DNA from: Pleurocapsa sp. CCALA 161
GTDB taxonomy: Bacteria > Cyanobacteriota > Cyanobacteriia > Cyanobacteriales > Xenococcaceae
Direction: 5' to 3'
NCBI RefSeq assembly: GCF_003003995.1
Contig: NZ_PVWF01000019.1
Span: 1-57,896 of the forward strand
Length of the DNA stretch: 57,896 nucleotides
A program made the position numbers and the translations under genes. Shown here piece after piece: positions 36,075-46,149 of this stretch (the stretch's first letter is position 1; each line of letters begins with the position of its first letter). Below the pieces are notes generated by a model. The model was given only the letters and a program-made list of their open reading frames with translations. It had not been told where the DNA came from and did not search any database.

Positions 36075-37025
36075 ATGGCTAATTTAAAAGCGATTCGCGA
36101 TCGCATCGCATCAGTTAAAAATACGAAGAAGATCACCGAAGCAATGCGTCTAGTTGCTGCTGCTAAGGTTCGTCGCGCTCAAGAACAGGTCAACTCAACT
36201 CGTCCTTTTGCCGATAGCTTGGCACAGGTGCTTTACAATATCCAGGGCAAACTTCAGTTTGAAGATGTTGAGCTGCCTTTGCTTGAACAAAGAGAAATCA
36301 GGAAAGTTGCTCTACTAGTAGTGAGTAGCGATCGCGGTTTATGTGGTGGTTATAATGCTAATGTAATTCGTCATGCTGAAAATAGAGCTAAAGAATTAAC
36401 CTCTCAGGGTATTGAGTATACCTATGTAGTTATTGGGCGAAAAGCAACTCAATACTTTGGCAACGAAACTCGCAATGCGCCGATCGAAAAAAGCTTTGTT
36501 GGTTTAGAGCAAATACCTACCGCTCCTGAAGCAGAAGAAATTGGAGATGAATTATTATCTCTGTTTTTAGCAGAAGAAGTAGACAAAGTAGAGCTAATTT
36601 ACACTAAGTTTGTATCTTTAATTGCTTCTAAACCCGTAATTCAAACCTTGCTGCCTTTAACAACTCAAGGGTTAGCAGTAAAAGACGATGAAATTTTCCG
36701 TCTGACCACTAAAGGTGGAAAATTTGGTGTAGAAAGAGAAAGCGTCACCTCAAAAGTTGAATCATATCCTCAAGATACAATCTTTGAACAAGACCCAGTT
36801 CAGATCTTAAATGCTTTACTACCTCTTTATCTCAATAACCAAATTTTGCGCTCTTTACAAGAAGCGGCAGCCAGTGAACTAGCAGCCAGAATGACGGCGA
36901 TGAATAATGCTAGTGAAAATGCGAGCGATCTGATGGGCAACTTAACCCTGTCTTATAACAAAGCCAGACAAGCTGCAATTACTCAGGAACTTTCCGAGGT
37001 AGTTGCTGGTGCTAATGCTTTGTAA
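36075..37025 (+). CDS. atpC: ATP synthase subunit gamma
   Basis: A 316-residue rotor subunit. The start reads [20 protein letters not shown], and the end carries [15 protein letters not shown], both long coiled-coil contacts inside the head. The extra loop typical of photosynthetic gamma (around residues 195-230) is present without the plant redox cysteine pair. It is the last gene of this operon. The beta and epsilon genes are elsewhere, as is usual in cyanobacteria. Confidence 0.97.
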   Translation: MANLKAIRDRIASVKNTKKITEAMRLVAAAKVRRAQEQVNSTRPFADSLAQVLYNIQGKLQFEDVELPLLEQREIRKVALLVVSSDRGLCGGYNANVIRHAENRAKELTSQGIEYTYVVIGRKATQYFGNETRNAPIEKSFVGLEQIPTAPEAEEIGDELLSLFLAEEVDKVELIYTKFVSLIASKPVIQTLLPLTTQGLAVKDDEIFRLTTKGGKFGVERESVTSKVESYPQDTIFEQDPVQILNALLPLYLNNQILRSLQEAAASELAARMTAMNNASENASDLMGNLTLSYNKARQAAITQELSEVVAGANAL

Positions 37026-37050
37026 TTTGAGGTTAATTAGCTAGTTTTAG

Positions 37051-37073
37051 GCTCTAAGCTCTAAGCCCTAAGC
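37051..37073. repeat. Heptamer tandem array (GCTCTAA x3)
   Basis: GCTCTAA, GCTCTAA, GCCCTAA and GC, just after atpC. It resembles the array at 15591-15618 shifted by one register. Confidence 0.8.
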
Positions 37074-37108
37074 GAAATCATAAATCTATACATCTATTGA
37101 AGACAACC

Positions 37109-37139
37109 AACGTTCAGAGGAAATCTGAGCGTTTTTTTT
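37109..37139 (+). terminator. Intrinsic terminator of the atp operon
   Basis: AACGTTCAGA (37109-37118) pairs with TCTGAGCGTT (37124-37133) around GGAAA and is followed by a run of T residues. This is the clearest rho-independent terminator in the window. Confidence 0.85.
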
Positions 37140-37168
37140 ATGAGGATGAGCGTCGAGAGATGTCACTA

Positions 37169-39292
37169 TCAGTTATTATTGCGCCACCAGCCACGAACTA
37201 ACCTAATTTCTTCATAGCTATATTCCTCTCCCAAACTATCTTTAATAGGGGTTAGAGTCATATCTCCCACCTGTCTAATCACCTCGATAATTGCCTGCTG
37301 TTTATCGGGTGTAACTAACTTATTCAGCGCAACTGGCTGGTTCATTTCGATTAGTTCGCTCAAGTGAGTATTAATTGTACTAACGGCAAAACCACGCTGC
37401 TGAGCAATTTCGGTGACGCTTAATCCCTGTTGATGGAGTTGCAGGGTAGCCATTTGGCTTTTAGAAGGAATACTGACGGGAAGCTGATGCTGTCGATCAA
37501 ATTCCAGAATTTCGGAGATAAAGCGATCGCCGTATTGTTGTGCTTTATATTCATTGACCCCTGAGAGGTTAGCAAAATCGGTAATATTTTTAGGGCGTAG
37601 CTGCGCCATTAGTTTAAGACTAGAATCAGCAAAAATCATATAGGGGGCAAGAGAATTGCGATCGGCAATTTGTTTGCGTAGCTTCCTGAGTTTTTCAAAC
37701 AGTAACTCTGCTTCTGCCTGACGGGGATTATAAGCCGTGGTAGTCTTCCCTGGCGACTTGTCCACTGCTACCTCAACTTTTAATTGTCCACGGAAAATTT
37801 CCCAACTACGTTTATTTAGCTTAAGCACGGGATAACCATCAGTAGTTTGTCCCACTAAGCCTTGATGGATGAGACTTCTCCCCAGCATCCTCCATTCATC
37901 AGCAGTTCGACCTTTACCGATGCCGTAAGTAGACAAAAGGTGATGTCCATATTGATGAATTTTTTGCTTACGCGAACCGATCAGCACATCAACTATATGA
38001 TTAGTGCCAAACTTTTCTTGGCAACGGGCAACACAGGAAAGAAACTTCTGAGCCTCTTCTGTCCAGTCTTCAATTGGCTTAGGGTTGAGACAGTTATCAC
38101 ACTTACCGCAGTTTCCTGAATAGCGTTCCCCAAAATAGCGCAGGATAATTTTACGACGGCAATCATTCCCCTCGGCGTAGTCGATTACCTGTCTTAACTG
38201 TTGTCGAGCAATCTTTTGTTCGTTAGCATCGGGTTTCTGTTCAATCAAAAATTCAATTTTTTTGCGATCGCCAAAACTAAAAAATAATACAGATTTAGAT
38301 GGTTCTCCATCTCTGCCTGCCCTACCTGATTCTTGATAAAAGCTTTCCAGACTGCGGGGCAAATCATAATGGAACACAAAACGTACATCGGGCTTATTAA
38401 TACCCATCCCAAAAGCGATGGTGGCAACAATGATCTGAACATCATCCCGCAAAAAACTGGTTTGATTTTTGCTGCGTTCTTCTACGGGTAATTTGGCGTG
38501 ATAGGGTAAAGCGTCAATCCCGTCATGTTTAAGTCTAGTCGCAATTTCTTCCACACGATTACGACTCAGGCAATAAACTATCCCAGCCCCAGATTCTGCC
38601 CGAATAGCCCGCAGTAACTTGAGGTAAATATTACGGTCTTTGGGCTGGATTTCATAGTGAATATTGCTGCGGTCAAAACTAGCCACATGAATGTCAGGCG
38701 ATCGCAAATTTAATTGGTTAACAATATCCTCTCGGACTCTTTTAGTCGCCGTGGCGGTAAGTGCCTGGATCGGGATCTGTGGATAGCGCTGACGGATTTG
38801 TTTTAATTGACTATATTCTGGGCGAAAATCATGCCCCCACTCCGAGACGCAGTGAGCTTCATCAATAGCGATCGCACTAATGCCCACATCATGATGTACC
38901 CGATCTAGAAATAAGGCAAATCTTTCATTGAGTAATCTTTCTGGGGCAACATAAAGTAATTTAACTTGATTTTTAAGAATTGCGATCTGGCGGTTTCTTC
39001 TCTCCTCATACTCCAGCGTGCTATTTAGGTAGGTAGCATTAATCCCGTTGTCCTGTAAGGCATCTACCTGATCTTGCATCAGCGCAATTAACGGGGAAAC
39101 CACAATGGTTAGACCTTCTCTGAGTAAAGCTGGTAGCTGAAAACAGAGGGATTTCCCCCCTCCTGTGGGCATAATCGTCAGTAAATCCTTATTGCGTAAG
39201 GCAGCTTCAATAATCTTCTTTTGCCCAGGACGAAAAGTGTCGTGACCAAAATAATGTTTTAAGGAATCCTCCAGTGAGGCGAAAGTCAACAT
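37169..39292 (-). CDS. recQ: ATP-dependent DNA helicase RecQ
   Basis: A 707-residue SF2 helicase unwinding 3'-5' for recombinational repair. Motif I is MPTGGGKSLCFQLP (about residues 41-54), motif II is DEAHC, and motif VI is QESGRAGRDG. The RecQ zinc site (CRRK ... CGKCDNC) is near residues 380-405. A winged-helix RQC domain and an HRDC-like helical domain follow, then an extra C-terminal helix-turn-helix-like tail (LQLHQQGLSVTEIAQQRGF). The gene faces the end of the atp operon and is independent of it. Confidence 0.95.
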   Translation of the reverse strand: MLTFASLEDSLKHYFGHDTFRPGQKKIIEAALRNKDLLTIMPTGGGKSLCFQLPALLREGLTIVVSPLIALMQDQVDALQDNGINATYLNSTLEYEERRNRQIAILKNQVKLLYVAPERLLNERFALFLDRVHHDVGISAIAIDEAHCVSEWGHDFRPEYSQLKQIRQRYPQIPIQALTATATKRVREDIVNQLNLRSPDIHVASFDRSNIHYEIQPKDRNIYLKLLRAIRAESGAGIVYCLSRNRVEEIATRLKHDGIDALPYHAKLPVEERSKNQTSFLRDDVQIIVATIAFGMGINKPDVRFVFHYDLPRSLESFYQESGRAGRDGEPSKSVLFFSFGDRKKIEFLIEQKPDANEQKIARQQLRQVIDYAEGNDCRRKIILRYFGERYSGNCGKCDNCLNPKPIEDWTEEAQKFLSCVARCQEKFGTNHIVDVLIGSRKQKIHQYGHHLLSTYGIGKGRTADEWRMLGRSLIHQGLVGQTTDGYPVLKLNKRSWEIFRGQLKVEVAVDKSPGKTTTAYNPRQAEAELLFEKLRKLRKQIADRNSLAPYMIFADSSLKLMAQLRPKNITDFANLSGVNEYKAQQYGDRFISEILEFDRQHQLPVSIPSKSQMATLQLHQQGLSVTEIAQQRGFAVSTINTHLSELIEMNQPVALNKLVTPDKQQAIIEVIRQVGDMTLTPIKDSLGEEYSYEEIRLVRGWWRNNN

Positions 39293-39552
39293 AACCTATC
39301 AGGGCAATAAATGATTATTTGTTTTTAGTTCTCAGGAAAATTATAGTTGTCATACTGGAATTCACCAAGGCAGAGAGTTTCCTGGAAATCTTTATGTAGT
39401 TTAATTGTTTCACAAAATGAAGAAATTATTAGAAATTAAAGACTTTTGGGCAACAGACCGCATGATCTCACCCAAGATAATGAGCAAACAATATACAGTT
39501 GGTACTATAAAAATAAAGATAATAAAAGCTTCATAACTAAATAATTAAGAAG

Positions 39553-40074
39553 ATGAATCCTAATAATTGGTTGAGCGTCTTTTCCTTCTGTGCGATCGCC
39601 ACCCTCTTGAGCATAAGTTATGGTTGGTTGGTGAAAAAAGAAAAATTACCCTTCAACTCAATCATGGCTTTTAATGATACACAGTTGCAGTTTATGAAGA
39701 TTTGGGTCAATGTCGCTTTGGTAATTGGGGTAATTATTCCTGTGATTATGTGGATTGTCTTTTGGAATACGCCAATTCTGCGTCAATTTTTCAGTTGCTA
39801 CTTATTGGCTGTTGTTGTTCAGTTAGCCTGTGAGATTAGTTTTAGCCGTACATTTTGTAAAAGCGTTGTGGTAATTATTGGAACGCTTTACACGGGATTT
39901 CGGATTTGGCAATTATGGTCTGGGTTGCAATTAGTAACTTATTCTCAGCCTTGGCTTGGTTTGTTGTGGTTAGTTTTACTATTTTGGATAGCAAACATGA
40001 TTATGTTAACTACGATGGCGATTCCTAGCATCCTGCCCAAATTAGATAGTTATAGCTTCAGTGATGAGGAGTAG
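39553..40074 (+). CDS. Hypothetical integral membrane protein
   Basis: A 173-residue protein with about four or five hydrophobic segments (near residues 8-24, 50-70, 76-95, 100-118, 132-155) and a short acidic tail. I do not recognise a family, and no catalytic residues stand out. It stands alone between recQ and fabH. Confidence 0.7.
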   Translation: MNPNNWLSVFSFCAIATLLSISYGWLVKKEKLPFNSIMAFNDTQLQFMKIWVNVALVIGVIIPVIMWIVFWNTPILRQFFSCYLLAVVVQLACEISFSRTFCKSVVVIIGTLYTGFRIWQLWSGLQLVTYSQPWLGLLWLVLLFWIANMIMLTTMAIPSILPKLDSYSFSDEE

Positions 40075-40310
40075 TTTGAAGTTTAATTATTGTGGCTTAG
40101 AAAGTGCGATCTTTTGATAAATTATCCTCTGACAGGACAAACGGAGTATTACTGCTTAAGTAAATTTTAAAGTGAATTTTTTAATGATTTTGGAGATTAG
40201 AAGTAAAAAGTAAAGCGATCGCACCTTAAATTCGGAATGTGTTGATACAGCTTTCAAAAGATATCCTAACGTATATGCGTAATGCTATAAATTAAAAATA
40301 TTCACCGAAA

Positions 40311-41306
40311 TTAACCCCACTTAAAGATAGCCGAACCCCAGGTTAAACCTGCACCAAAACCAGAAGCAGCGATAATATCTCCAGGCTTAACTCTACCATC
40401 TCTTACCGCAGCATCAAGGGCAAGGGGAATAGAAGCTGCGGAGGTATTACCATATTCAGCTATATTGCTTAAAATCTTAGATTGGGCAATATTAAGCCGT
40501 TTTGCTACGGCATCCATAATGCGTTGGTTTGCCTGATGAAGTAATAGCCAATCAATATCATCGGCGGTCAAATTTGCCTGAAACATTGTCTTGCTGATTG
40601 CTTCGGGAACTTTGGCTACAGCAAAGCGATATACTTCTTTACCGTTCATCGTGATCGGATTATAAGAACCGTGTTGTACCGTCAGATTGTCAACTAAAGG
40701 TTTACCATTGCCATGATAATTGAGGTTAAGAGAATCATTTTGACTACCATTACTATACATGCCGAAACTCAGTAAACGGTTGTCTTTTACCCCCTGACAT
40801 ACCACTGCACCAGCACCATCACCAAACAAAATACAGCTAGTGCGATCGCTCCAGTCTACCCAGCGAGAAAGCACGTCTGCACCAATAACTAGCACATTGT
40901 GATACATTCCCGTACTAATAAACTGCGAAGCGGTAATTAAAGCAAACAAAAAGCCCGAACAGGCAGCAGTTAGATCGAAGGCTACAGCATTAGTTGCGCC
41001 AATCAAGCCTTGAATTCGACAGGCGCTACCAAATAAATCGTCGGGAGTGGAAGTCGCCAGAATAATTAGATCAATGTCTGTCGGGGAAATTCCCGCCATG
41101 GCGATCGCGCCCTTAGCAGCGACAGCGGATAGCTGACTTAGAGATTCGCTGGGTGAAGCGATATGACGGTTTTTCATCCCTGTTCTAATGTTGATCCACT
41201 CATCGGAAGTATCTACCATCTGAGCAAGATGATCATTAGTCAAAATTGACTCTGGTGCAGCCGAACCACATCCAGTAATCGCCATACCCACACCCATATT
41301 GTTCAA
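40311..41306 (-). CDS. fabH: 3-oxoacyl-ACP synthase III
   Basis: A 331-residue KAS III starting fatty acid synthesis by condensing acetyl-CoA with malonyl-ACP. The catalytic triad is complete: Cys in DLTAACSGF (about residue 117), His in LLHQAN (about 257) and Asn in AEYGNTSAAS (about 287). The loop WINIRTGMKNRHIA is normal. It lies 36 bases after plsX on the same strand, so the two lipid genes form a pair. Confidence 0.97.
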   Translation of the reverse strand: MNNMGVGMAITGCGSAAPESILTNDHLAQMVDTSDEWINIRTGMKNRHIASPSESLSQLSAVAAKGAIAMAGISPTDIDLIILATSTPDDLFGSACRIQGLIGATNAVAFDLTAACSGFLFALITASQFISTGMYHNVLVIGADVLSRWVDWSDRTSCILFGDGAGAVVCQGVKDNRLLSFGMYSNGSQNDSLNLNYHGNGKPLVDNLTVQHGSYNPITMNGKEVYRFAVAKVPEAISKTMFQANLTADDIDWLLLHQANQRIMDAVAKRLNIAQSKILSNIAEYGNTSAASIPLALDAAVRDGRVKPGDIIAASGFGAGLTWGSAIFKWG

Positions 41307-41342
41307 TGTCTTACTCCATTACTTGTTTGAGCTATCTATAAA

Positions 41343-42395
41343 TTAATTAGCTGTTGCTTCGGTATGTGTTTCCGTTGCCAATTGTTGCTGATTATTAGCT
41401 TTAATCTTTTCTAATACCTCATTGTCGATCGCTTCTTTCGCTAAGCGAATAGCACTAAATATTGAACCTCGGCGAGAACTACCATGACTAATAATACAAA
41501 TTCCTGCGACACCAAACAACAATGCTCCTCCGTGTTCAGCGCGATCAATACGGCGCTTGATGTTCATTAAATTAGGCTTGAGGATGGCTGTCCCTAATTT
41601 ACCGTGTACGCCTTGAGGTAACTCCTCTTTCATAATTTGCAGCATTACCTCACCAATTGCCTCAGCAAATTTAAGCACAATATTGCCCACAAAACCATCA
41701 CAGACGATAATGTCAAATTCACCCGATAAGACATCTCTGCCTTCAGCATTTCCCAGAAAGGGAATCTGGGGATTATCAGTTAATAACTTATGAGTAGACA
41801 AGGCTAGCTCATTTCCTTTAGAAGACTCTTCGCCAATGTTGAGCAAACCGACTTTCGGTTCTGATCTTCCCAAAACATATCTGCTGTAAATCGTACCCAT
41901 CAAGGCAAACTGTTCTAAATATCTTGCTTTGCAATCTACATTTGCCCCAACATCTAAAACAATTACCGATTGATCGGGAATAATTGTAGGTAAAACTGCA
42001 CCAATTGCTGGACGTTCAATACTTTGTAAAAGACCCAGTTTTAGTCGAGCAGATGCCATAGCTGCGCCTGAATGCCCCGCTGAAACCACCGCATCGGCTT
42101 GTTTCTTTTTAACTAAATTTATCGCCACGTTAATTGAAGCTTTAGGTTTGCGACGAATCGCTTTTAACGGTTCTTCTTTCATGGCGATCACGTCTTCGGC
42201 ATGAATTACCTTGATCTGTTCTGAATTTTTACCGCCATGTTTCTTTACCAGAGAGTTTATCTGTTGCTCATCTCCCACCAGTAAGACATCTACGCCTAAT
42301 TCTGCCGAAGCTTGGATTGCTCCTGCAACAATTTCTTCAGGGGCAAAGTCTCCCCCCATAGCGTCTACTGCAATCCTTGCGCGCGTTAATCCCAT
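41343..42395 (-). CDS. plsX: Phosphate acyltransferase PlsX
   Basis: A 350-residue enzyme making acyl-phosphate from acyl-ACP for phospholipid synthesis. Signatures include IAVDAMGGDFAPEEIVAGA at the N-terminus, SAGHSGAAMA (about residues 106-115), NIGEESSKGN and the late GGALLFGVAG segment. The C-terminal 20 residues are a variable polar tail. It is the first gene of the plsX-fabH pair. Confidence 0.97.
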   Translation of the reverse strand: MGLTRARIAVDAMGGDFAPEEIVAGAIQASAELGVDVLLVGDEQQINSLVKKHGGKNSEQIKVIHAEDVIAMKEEPLKAIRRKPKASINVAINLVKKKQADAVVSAGHSGAAMASARLKLGLLQSIERPAIGAVLPTIIPDQSVIVLDVGANVDCKARYLEQFALMGTIYSRYVLGRSEPKVGLLNIGEESSKGNELALSTHKLLTDNPQIPFLGNAEGRDVLSGEFDIIVCDGFVGNIVLKFAEAIGEVMLQIMKEELPQGVHGKLGTAILKPNLMNIKRRIDRAEHGGALLFGVAGICIISHGSSRRGSIFSAIRLAKEAIDNEVLEKIKANNQQQLATETHTEATAN

Positions 42396-42518
42396 GTAGC
42401 AAATTTTATATAAGCCTTACAAATTTTAACAGTCTGAGGTTAAAGATTCCTAATATTCAGCGAAAATGACTTAAAAAATTATCTTGAGGAACTTTTATGG
42501 AAAATAAAAACGTTATAA

Positions 42519-43859
42519 ATGGTGTTGTTATCTTTGATTACTATGTTGGATTTGCTAGTTTTGAGTGTGACAAGCGTTACTACTTGGTTTAATTGGTTTA
42601 ATCCCTTTCCCCCAGGCAAAGCTGATTTACAACCATTAGAATTTTTCCCCTGGGAACAATCCGCTGTATTTAAACTGCCTGAATTTAATCGCGATCGCCT
42701 TAGTCAAACCATCGTCGATAATTATCTACAAAAGCTCACTCAGCAAGGATTTAATCGCGATCGCCAAGGGATATGGGTGCAATCGGGTTGGGATATATCG
42801 GCGAGTAATTTGGGCAAGATACCTCTTCCTGCTGCTTCTTTGAGCAAAATTGCCACCACTCTAACTGCTTTAAGCGAATGGGGCGCAAATCATCAATTTA
42901 CGACAGATGTTTACTTTACAGGTGAAATTAATCATGGTGTGGTTACGGGAGATCTAATTATTCAGGGAACGGGCGATCCTCTGTTTGTCTGGGAAGAAGC
43001 GATCGCTTTAGGCAATGCTCTCAACCAACTCGGTATTAAAGAGATTCTGGGCAATATTTTAGTTACAGACAAATTTTATATGAACTTTGAGTCGCAATCT
43101 GTAACCGCAGGCAAACTCTTGCAGCAAGCGTTAAATCAAAGTTTGTGGTCATCAGAAATTAGCCAGCAATATCAACAGATGCCAATCGGCACAAAACACC
43201 CAGAAGTAATAACTAAAGGACAAGTCAAGCAAATCAAACAACTTCCTATTAATGCGCAACTATTAATTAATCATCGCTCATTACCGTTAGCAGAAATCCT
43301 GCGCCAAATGAATATTTATAGTAATAACCAGATGGCGCAAATGTTAGCAGACTTGCTAGGTGGTGCAGACATAATTGCTCAATCCGCAGCCAAAATAGCT
43401 GGCTTCCCTCAAGCAGAAATAAAGCTAGTTAATGGTTCGGGTTTAGGAGAGGAAAACAAAATATCCCCTCGTGCAGTTTGTCAAATGCTGATGGCGATCG
43501 ATCGCCTACTGCAACAACATGACTCTGATTTAGCCAATATAGCCGACCTCTTCCCAACGGCTAGTAAAGATTTCGTCGGCACAGTCAAAGATCGAGGTTT
43601 ACCTAAAGGTACAACCATAAAAACAGGAACTTTAGACAACGTTAGCGCTATAGCTGGGGTAATTCCGACAAGCGATCGCCTCTACTTCAGCATCATCAAC
43701 TATGGTCGTCCAGTGAACTATCTCCGCCAACAACAGGACAATCTCTTAAACCAATTAGTACAACCTTGGCAACTAATACCAAATAACTTTAATCTGACTC
43801 AAAAAAATAATTGGGATCTCGGCAATCCGCAGCGCAATCAGTTAAATACTCTCAATTAA
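42519..43859 (+). CDS. D-Ala-D-Ala carboxypeptidase, peptidase S13 type
   Basis: A 446-residue DacB-type (PBP4-like) enzyme trimming peptidoglycan peptides in the periplasm. The active-site serine lies in AASLSKIATT (about residues 107-116), the second motif is YSNNQMA (about 267-273) and the third is KTGTLDNVSA (about 367-376). The first 20 residues are hydrophobic and act as a signal or anchor. Either ATG 42519 or ATG 42543 may be used. It is somewhat shorter than E. coli DacB. Confidence 0.9.
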   Translation: MVLLSLITMLDLLVLSVTSVTTWFNWFNPFPPGKADLQPLEFFPWEQSAVFKLPEFNRDRLSQTIVDNYLQKLTQQGFNRDRQGIWVQSGWDISASNLGKIPLPAASLSKIATTLTALSEWGANHQFTTDVYFTGEINHGVVTGDLIIQGTGDPLFVWEEAIALGNALNQLGIKEILGNILVTDKFYMNFESQSVTAGKLLQQALNQSLWSSEISQQYQQMPIGTKHPEVITKGQVKQIKQLPINAQLLINHRSLPLAEILRQMNIYSNNQMAQMLADLLGGADIIAQSAAKIAGFPQAEIKLVNGSGLGEENKISPRAVCQMLMAIDRLLQQHDSDLANIADLFPTASKDFVGTVKDRGLPKGTTIKTGTLDNVSAIAGVIPTSDRLYFSIINYGRPVNYLRQQQDNLLNQLVQPWQLIPNNFNLTQKNNWDLGNPQRNQLNTLN

Positions 43860-44284
43860 TTCAATTTATGGCGATCGTCTTTAAGTAAATATGCTAAGTA
43901 AATATGCCAATTTTTGGTGTTTATAATCTCTAATAATCTGTCTTTTAGCTTGACCTATGCAAAAAAGTATTTTTAGTATGTAAAAACAACATAAATATGA
44001 GAACAGAGATGATTTCAGTATCAATATATACGATATACCCTGGATTTTAGTGTAATCATGACCTCAAGATTAGTGTATTTAAAGAACTAAATTTAGTCGC
44101 TCAAGTTGATTAAATGTCGAAAGAGAAAAGCTAAAGTTAGAGGCAATTATTACAAACATATTATAGTAAGCATTTAAAGCAAAAATCTCAACATTATGAG
44201 CTTTGCCTAACTTTCTTATGCAGTCTTTCAATTTCAATTCAATTTCAAATATTGTAGTTAGATTTATCAGGGAAGACTTAACAA
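43860..44284. other. Nitrate transporter control region
   Basis: There are 425 bases without a gene upstream of nrtP. It contains a perfect NtcA-type box (44018-44031) and a long leader. A second near-palindromic AT-rich stretch with no clear identity lies around 43965-43985. Confidence 0.6.
44018..44031 (+). promoter_or_regulatory. NtcA-binding site upstream of nrtP
   Basis: GTATCAATATATAC matches the NtcA consensus GTA-N8-TAC exactly. A possible -10 element (TAGTGT at 44048 or TGTAAT at 44051) lies 16-19 bases downstream, slightly closer than the classic 22. NtcA activates nitrate genes when 2-oxoglutarate is high, so the site is where it would be expected. The transcript would have a leader of about 220 bases. 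Confidence 0.65.
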
Positions 44285-45904
44285 GTGTTTTTAACCGAAT
44301 TTATCAGTAAAGCAACTCAGGGAAGGTATAAAATCCTGCACATGACTTGGTTTGCTTTCTTCTTATCCTTTGTAGTTTGGTTCAACTTTGCCCCTTTTCA
44401 AACCACGATTGGGCAAGATTTTGGGCTAACTAAGCCACAATTAGGCACGATCGGCTTGTGTAACGTGGCACTGACGGTGCCAGCACGGATTCTCATTGGT
44501 ATGCTGCTGGACAAATATGGACCTCGTATTACCTATTCTCTACTTTTAATTTATGCAGCAGTTCCCTGTCTAATTTTTGCTACTGCCCAAAGTTTTAATC
44601 AGCTTGTGTTGGGTCGTTTGTTGATGGGTATTGTTGGTGCTGGTTTTGTGATCGGTATCCGCATGGTCGCAGAATGGTTTCCCCCTAAAGACGTAGGTAC
44701 AGCAGAAGGAATTTACGGTGGTTGGGGGAACTTCGGTTCGTCGTTTTCCGCCTTCACCATGGTTTTATTTGCGATCGCACTATCTGCTTTGCCTGGCTCG
44801 TTTAGTTTTGGTGAACCAGAAAGTTTTAAAATTCTCTTTTTCCCTGCTGTCAATGCCGAGGTTTTAAACTGGCGTGCAGCGATCGCTGGGAGTGGAATCA
44901 TTGCCGCTATTTACGGCGTAATCTACTACTTTAGCGTTAGCGATACTCCACCTGGAAAAGTCTATCGTCGTCCTCGTAGTGCCAGAGGTATTGAAGTAAC
45001 CACGGTCAAAGATTTCTGGTTCTTGATGCTCATGAATCTACCTTTAACTCTCATCTTGGGTGTATTGGCTTGGCGCTTACAAAAAGTAGAGTTCTTGACT
45101 AATGGTGGTATGTATATTGCTTGGCTTATCTTAGCTGGTTTATATGCCTTTCAATCATATAACTGTTGGGTAGTAAACAAGGAGCTATTAGCAGGTACGA
45201 AGCGTTATCCTCCTGAAGATCGCTACGATTTTAAACAGGTAGCGCTGTTGGAATTAACATACGTAGTTAACTTTGGTTCAGAACTAGCTGTAGTGACAAT
45301 GTTGCCTGCTTTCTTTGAAGGAACGTTCGGTTTAGATAAGGCGACGGCAGGGATTATTGCCTCTACCTATGCCTTCATGAACCTAGTATCCCGTCCTGGT
45401 GGCGGAATTATTTCCGATACTTTGGGAAGTCGCAAATGGACTATGGCAATTTTGACGGGCGGGATGGGAATTGGTTATTTATTAATGAGTCAGGTTGGTA
45501 GTAGCTGGTCACTATCTCTAGCAGTGTTGTTAACTATGGCTTGTTCCTTCTTTGTCCAAGCGGCTGAAGGTTCTACCTTTGCAATTGTCCCGTTGATTAA
45601 ACGTCGAATTACAGGACAGGTTGCTGGTAATGTTGGTGCTTACGGTAACGTTGGTGCAGTAGCTTACCTGACAATTTTGCTACTGTTGACGGAAAGATCG
45701 GAAACAGCTAATGGTGGCGCAGCAGTGATGTCAGCTGTAAACGGTAGTTTCTTTCAAGTGTTAGGTATTGCAGCCCTAATTGTGGCTTTCTTGTGTGCTT
45801 TCTTCCTCAAAGAACCCAAAGATTCTTTCGCGGATCATTATGAAGGTGAAGAAGATAACCTGACTGTACCAGAATCAAAAAATTTAGAGCCAAAAAGGAC
45901 TTGA
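44285..45904 (+). CDS. nrtP: Nitrate/nitrite transporter, MFS type
   Basis: A 539-residue permease of the NarK/NNP family with about twelve membrane helices. The nitrate signatures are present as GFVIGIRMVAEWFPPKDVGT AEG-type residues near 118-140 and NVGAYGNVGAVAYL in helix 11, with the substrate arginine in GIRMVAEW. A long insert follows helix 6. The start is the GTG at 44285; the next in-frame ATG is 18 codons on. It precedes narB, and a hairpin in between may reduce readthrough. Confidence 0.93.
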   Translation: MFLTEFISKATQGRYKILHMTWFAFFLSFVVWFNFAPFQTTIGQDFGLTKPQLGTIGLCNVALTVPARILIGMLLDKYGPRITYSLLLIYAAVPCLIFATAQSFNQLVLGRLLMGIVGAGFVIGIRMVAEWFPPKDVGTAEGIYGGWGNFGSSFSAFTMVLFAIALSALPGSFSFGEPESFKILFFPAVNAEVLNWRAAIAGSGIIAAIYGVIYYFSVSDTPPGKVYRRPRSARGIEVTTVKDFWFLMLMNLPLTLILGVLAWRLQKVEFLTNGGMYIAWLILAGLYAFQSYNCWVVNKELLAGTKRYPPEDRYDFKQVALLELTYVVNFGSELAVVTMLPAFFEGTFGLDKATAGIIASTYAFMNLVSRPGGGIISDTLGSRKWTMAILTGGMGIGYLLMSQVGSSWSLSLAVLLTMACSFFVQAAEGSTFAIVPLIKRRITGQVAGNVGAYGNVGAVAYLTILLLLTERSETANGGAAVMSAVNGSFFQVLGIAALIVAFLCAFFLKEPKDSFADHYEGEEDNLTVPESKNLEPKRT

Positions 45905-45929
45905 GCGATCGCTAGGTCATAATTACTTT

Positions 45930-45967
45930 AGTGCTGGGGATGTCTTTAGATCTTCTCAGCACTTTTT
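45930..45967 (+). terminator. Hairpin between nrtP and narB
   Basis: AGTGCTG (45930-45936) and CAGCACT (45957-45963) form a seven-base stem followed by TTTTT. It may act as a terminator or attenuator between the two nitrate genes. Confidence 0.6.
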
Positions 45968-46149
45968 GATTGTTAAGACACAGTATCAGCCATCTGAATC
46001 AAATATCATGATCGGCAATAGCAAACCTTGATGCCAAATATGAGTGAGTGAATAAAAGCTTTAAATATAAAAATTTGCCAGATCAACCAAATCAATAAAA
46101 TCAATAAATTTAGCTACCTATAAATAAAATATTCAACTGGGAGAGAAGG

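Noticed and set aside
39417-39536. 39-codon plus-strand frame upstream of the membrane protein
   Set aside because: It is very short and Lys/Ile-rich, as expected by chance in AT-rich DNA. No ribosome-binding site or known small protein pattern.
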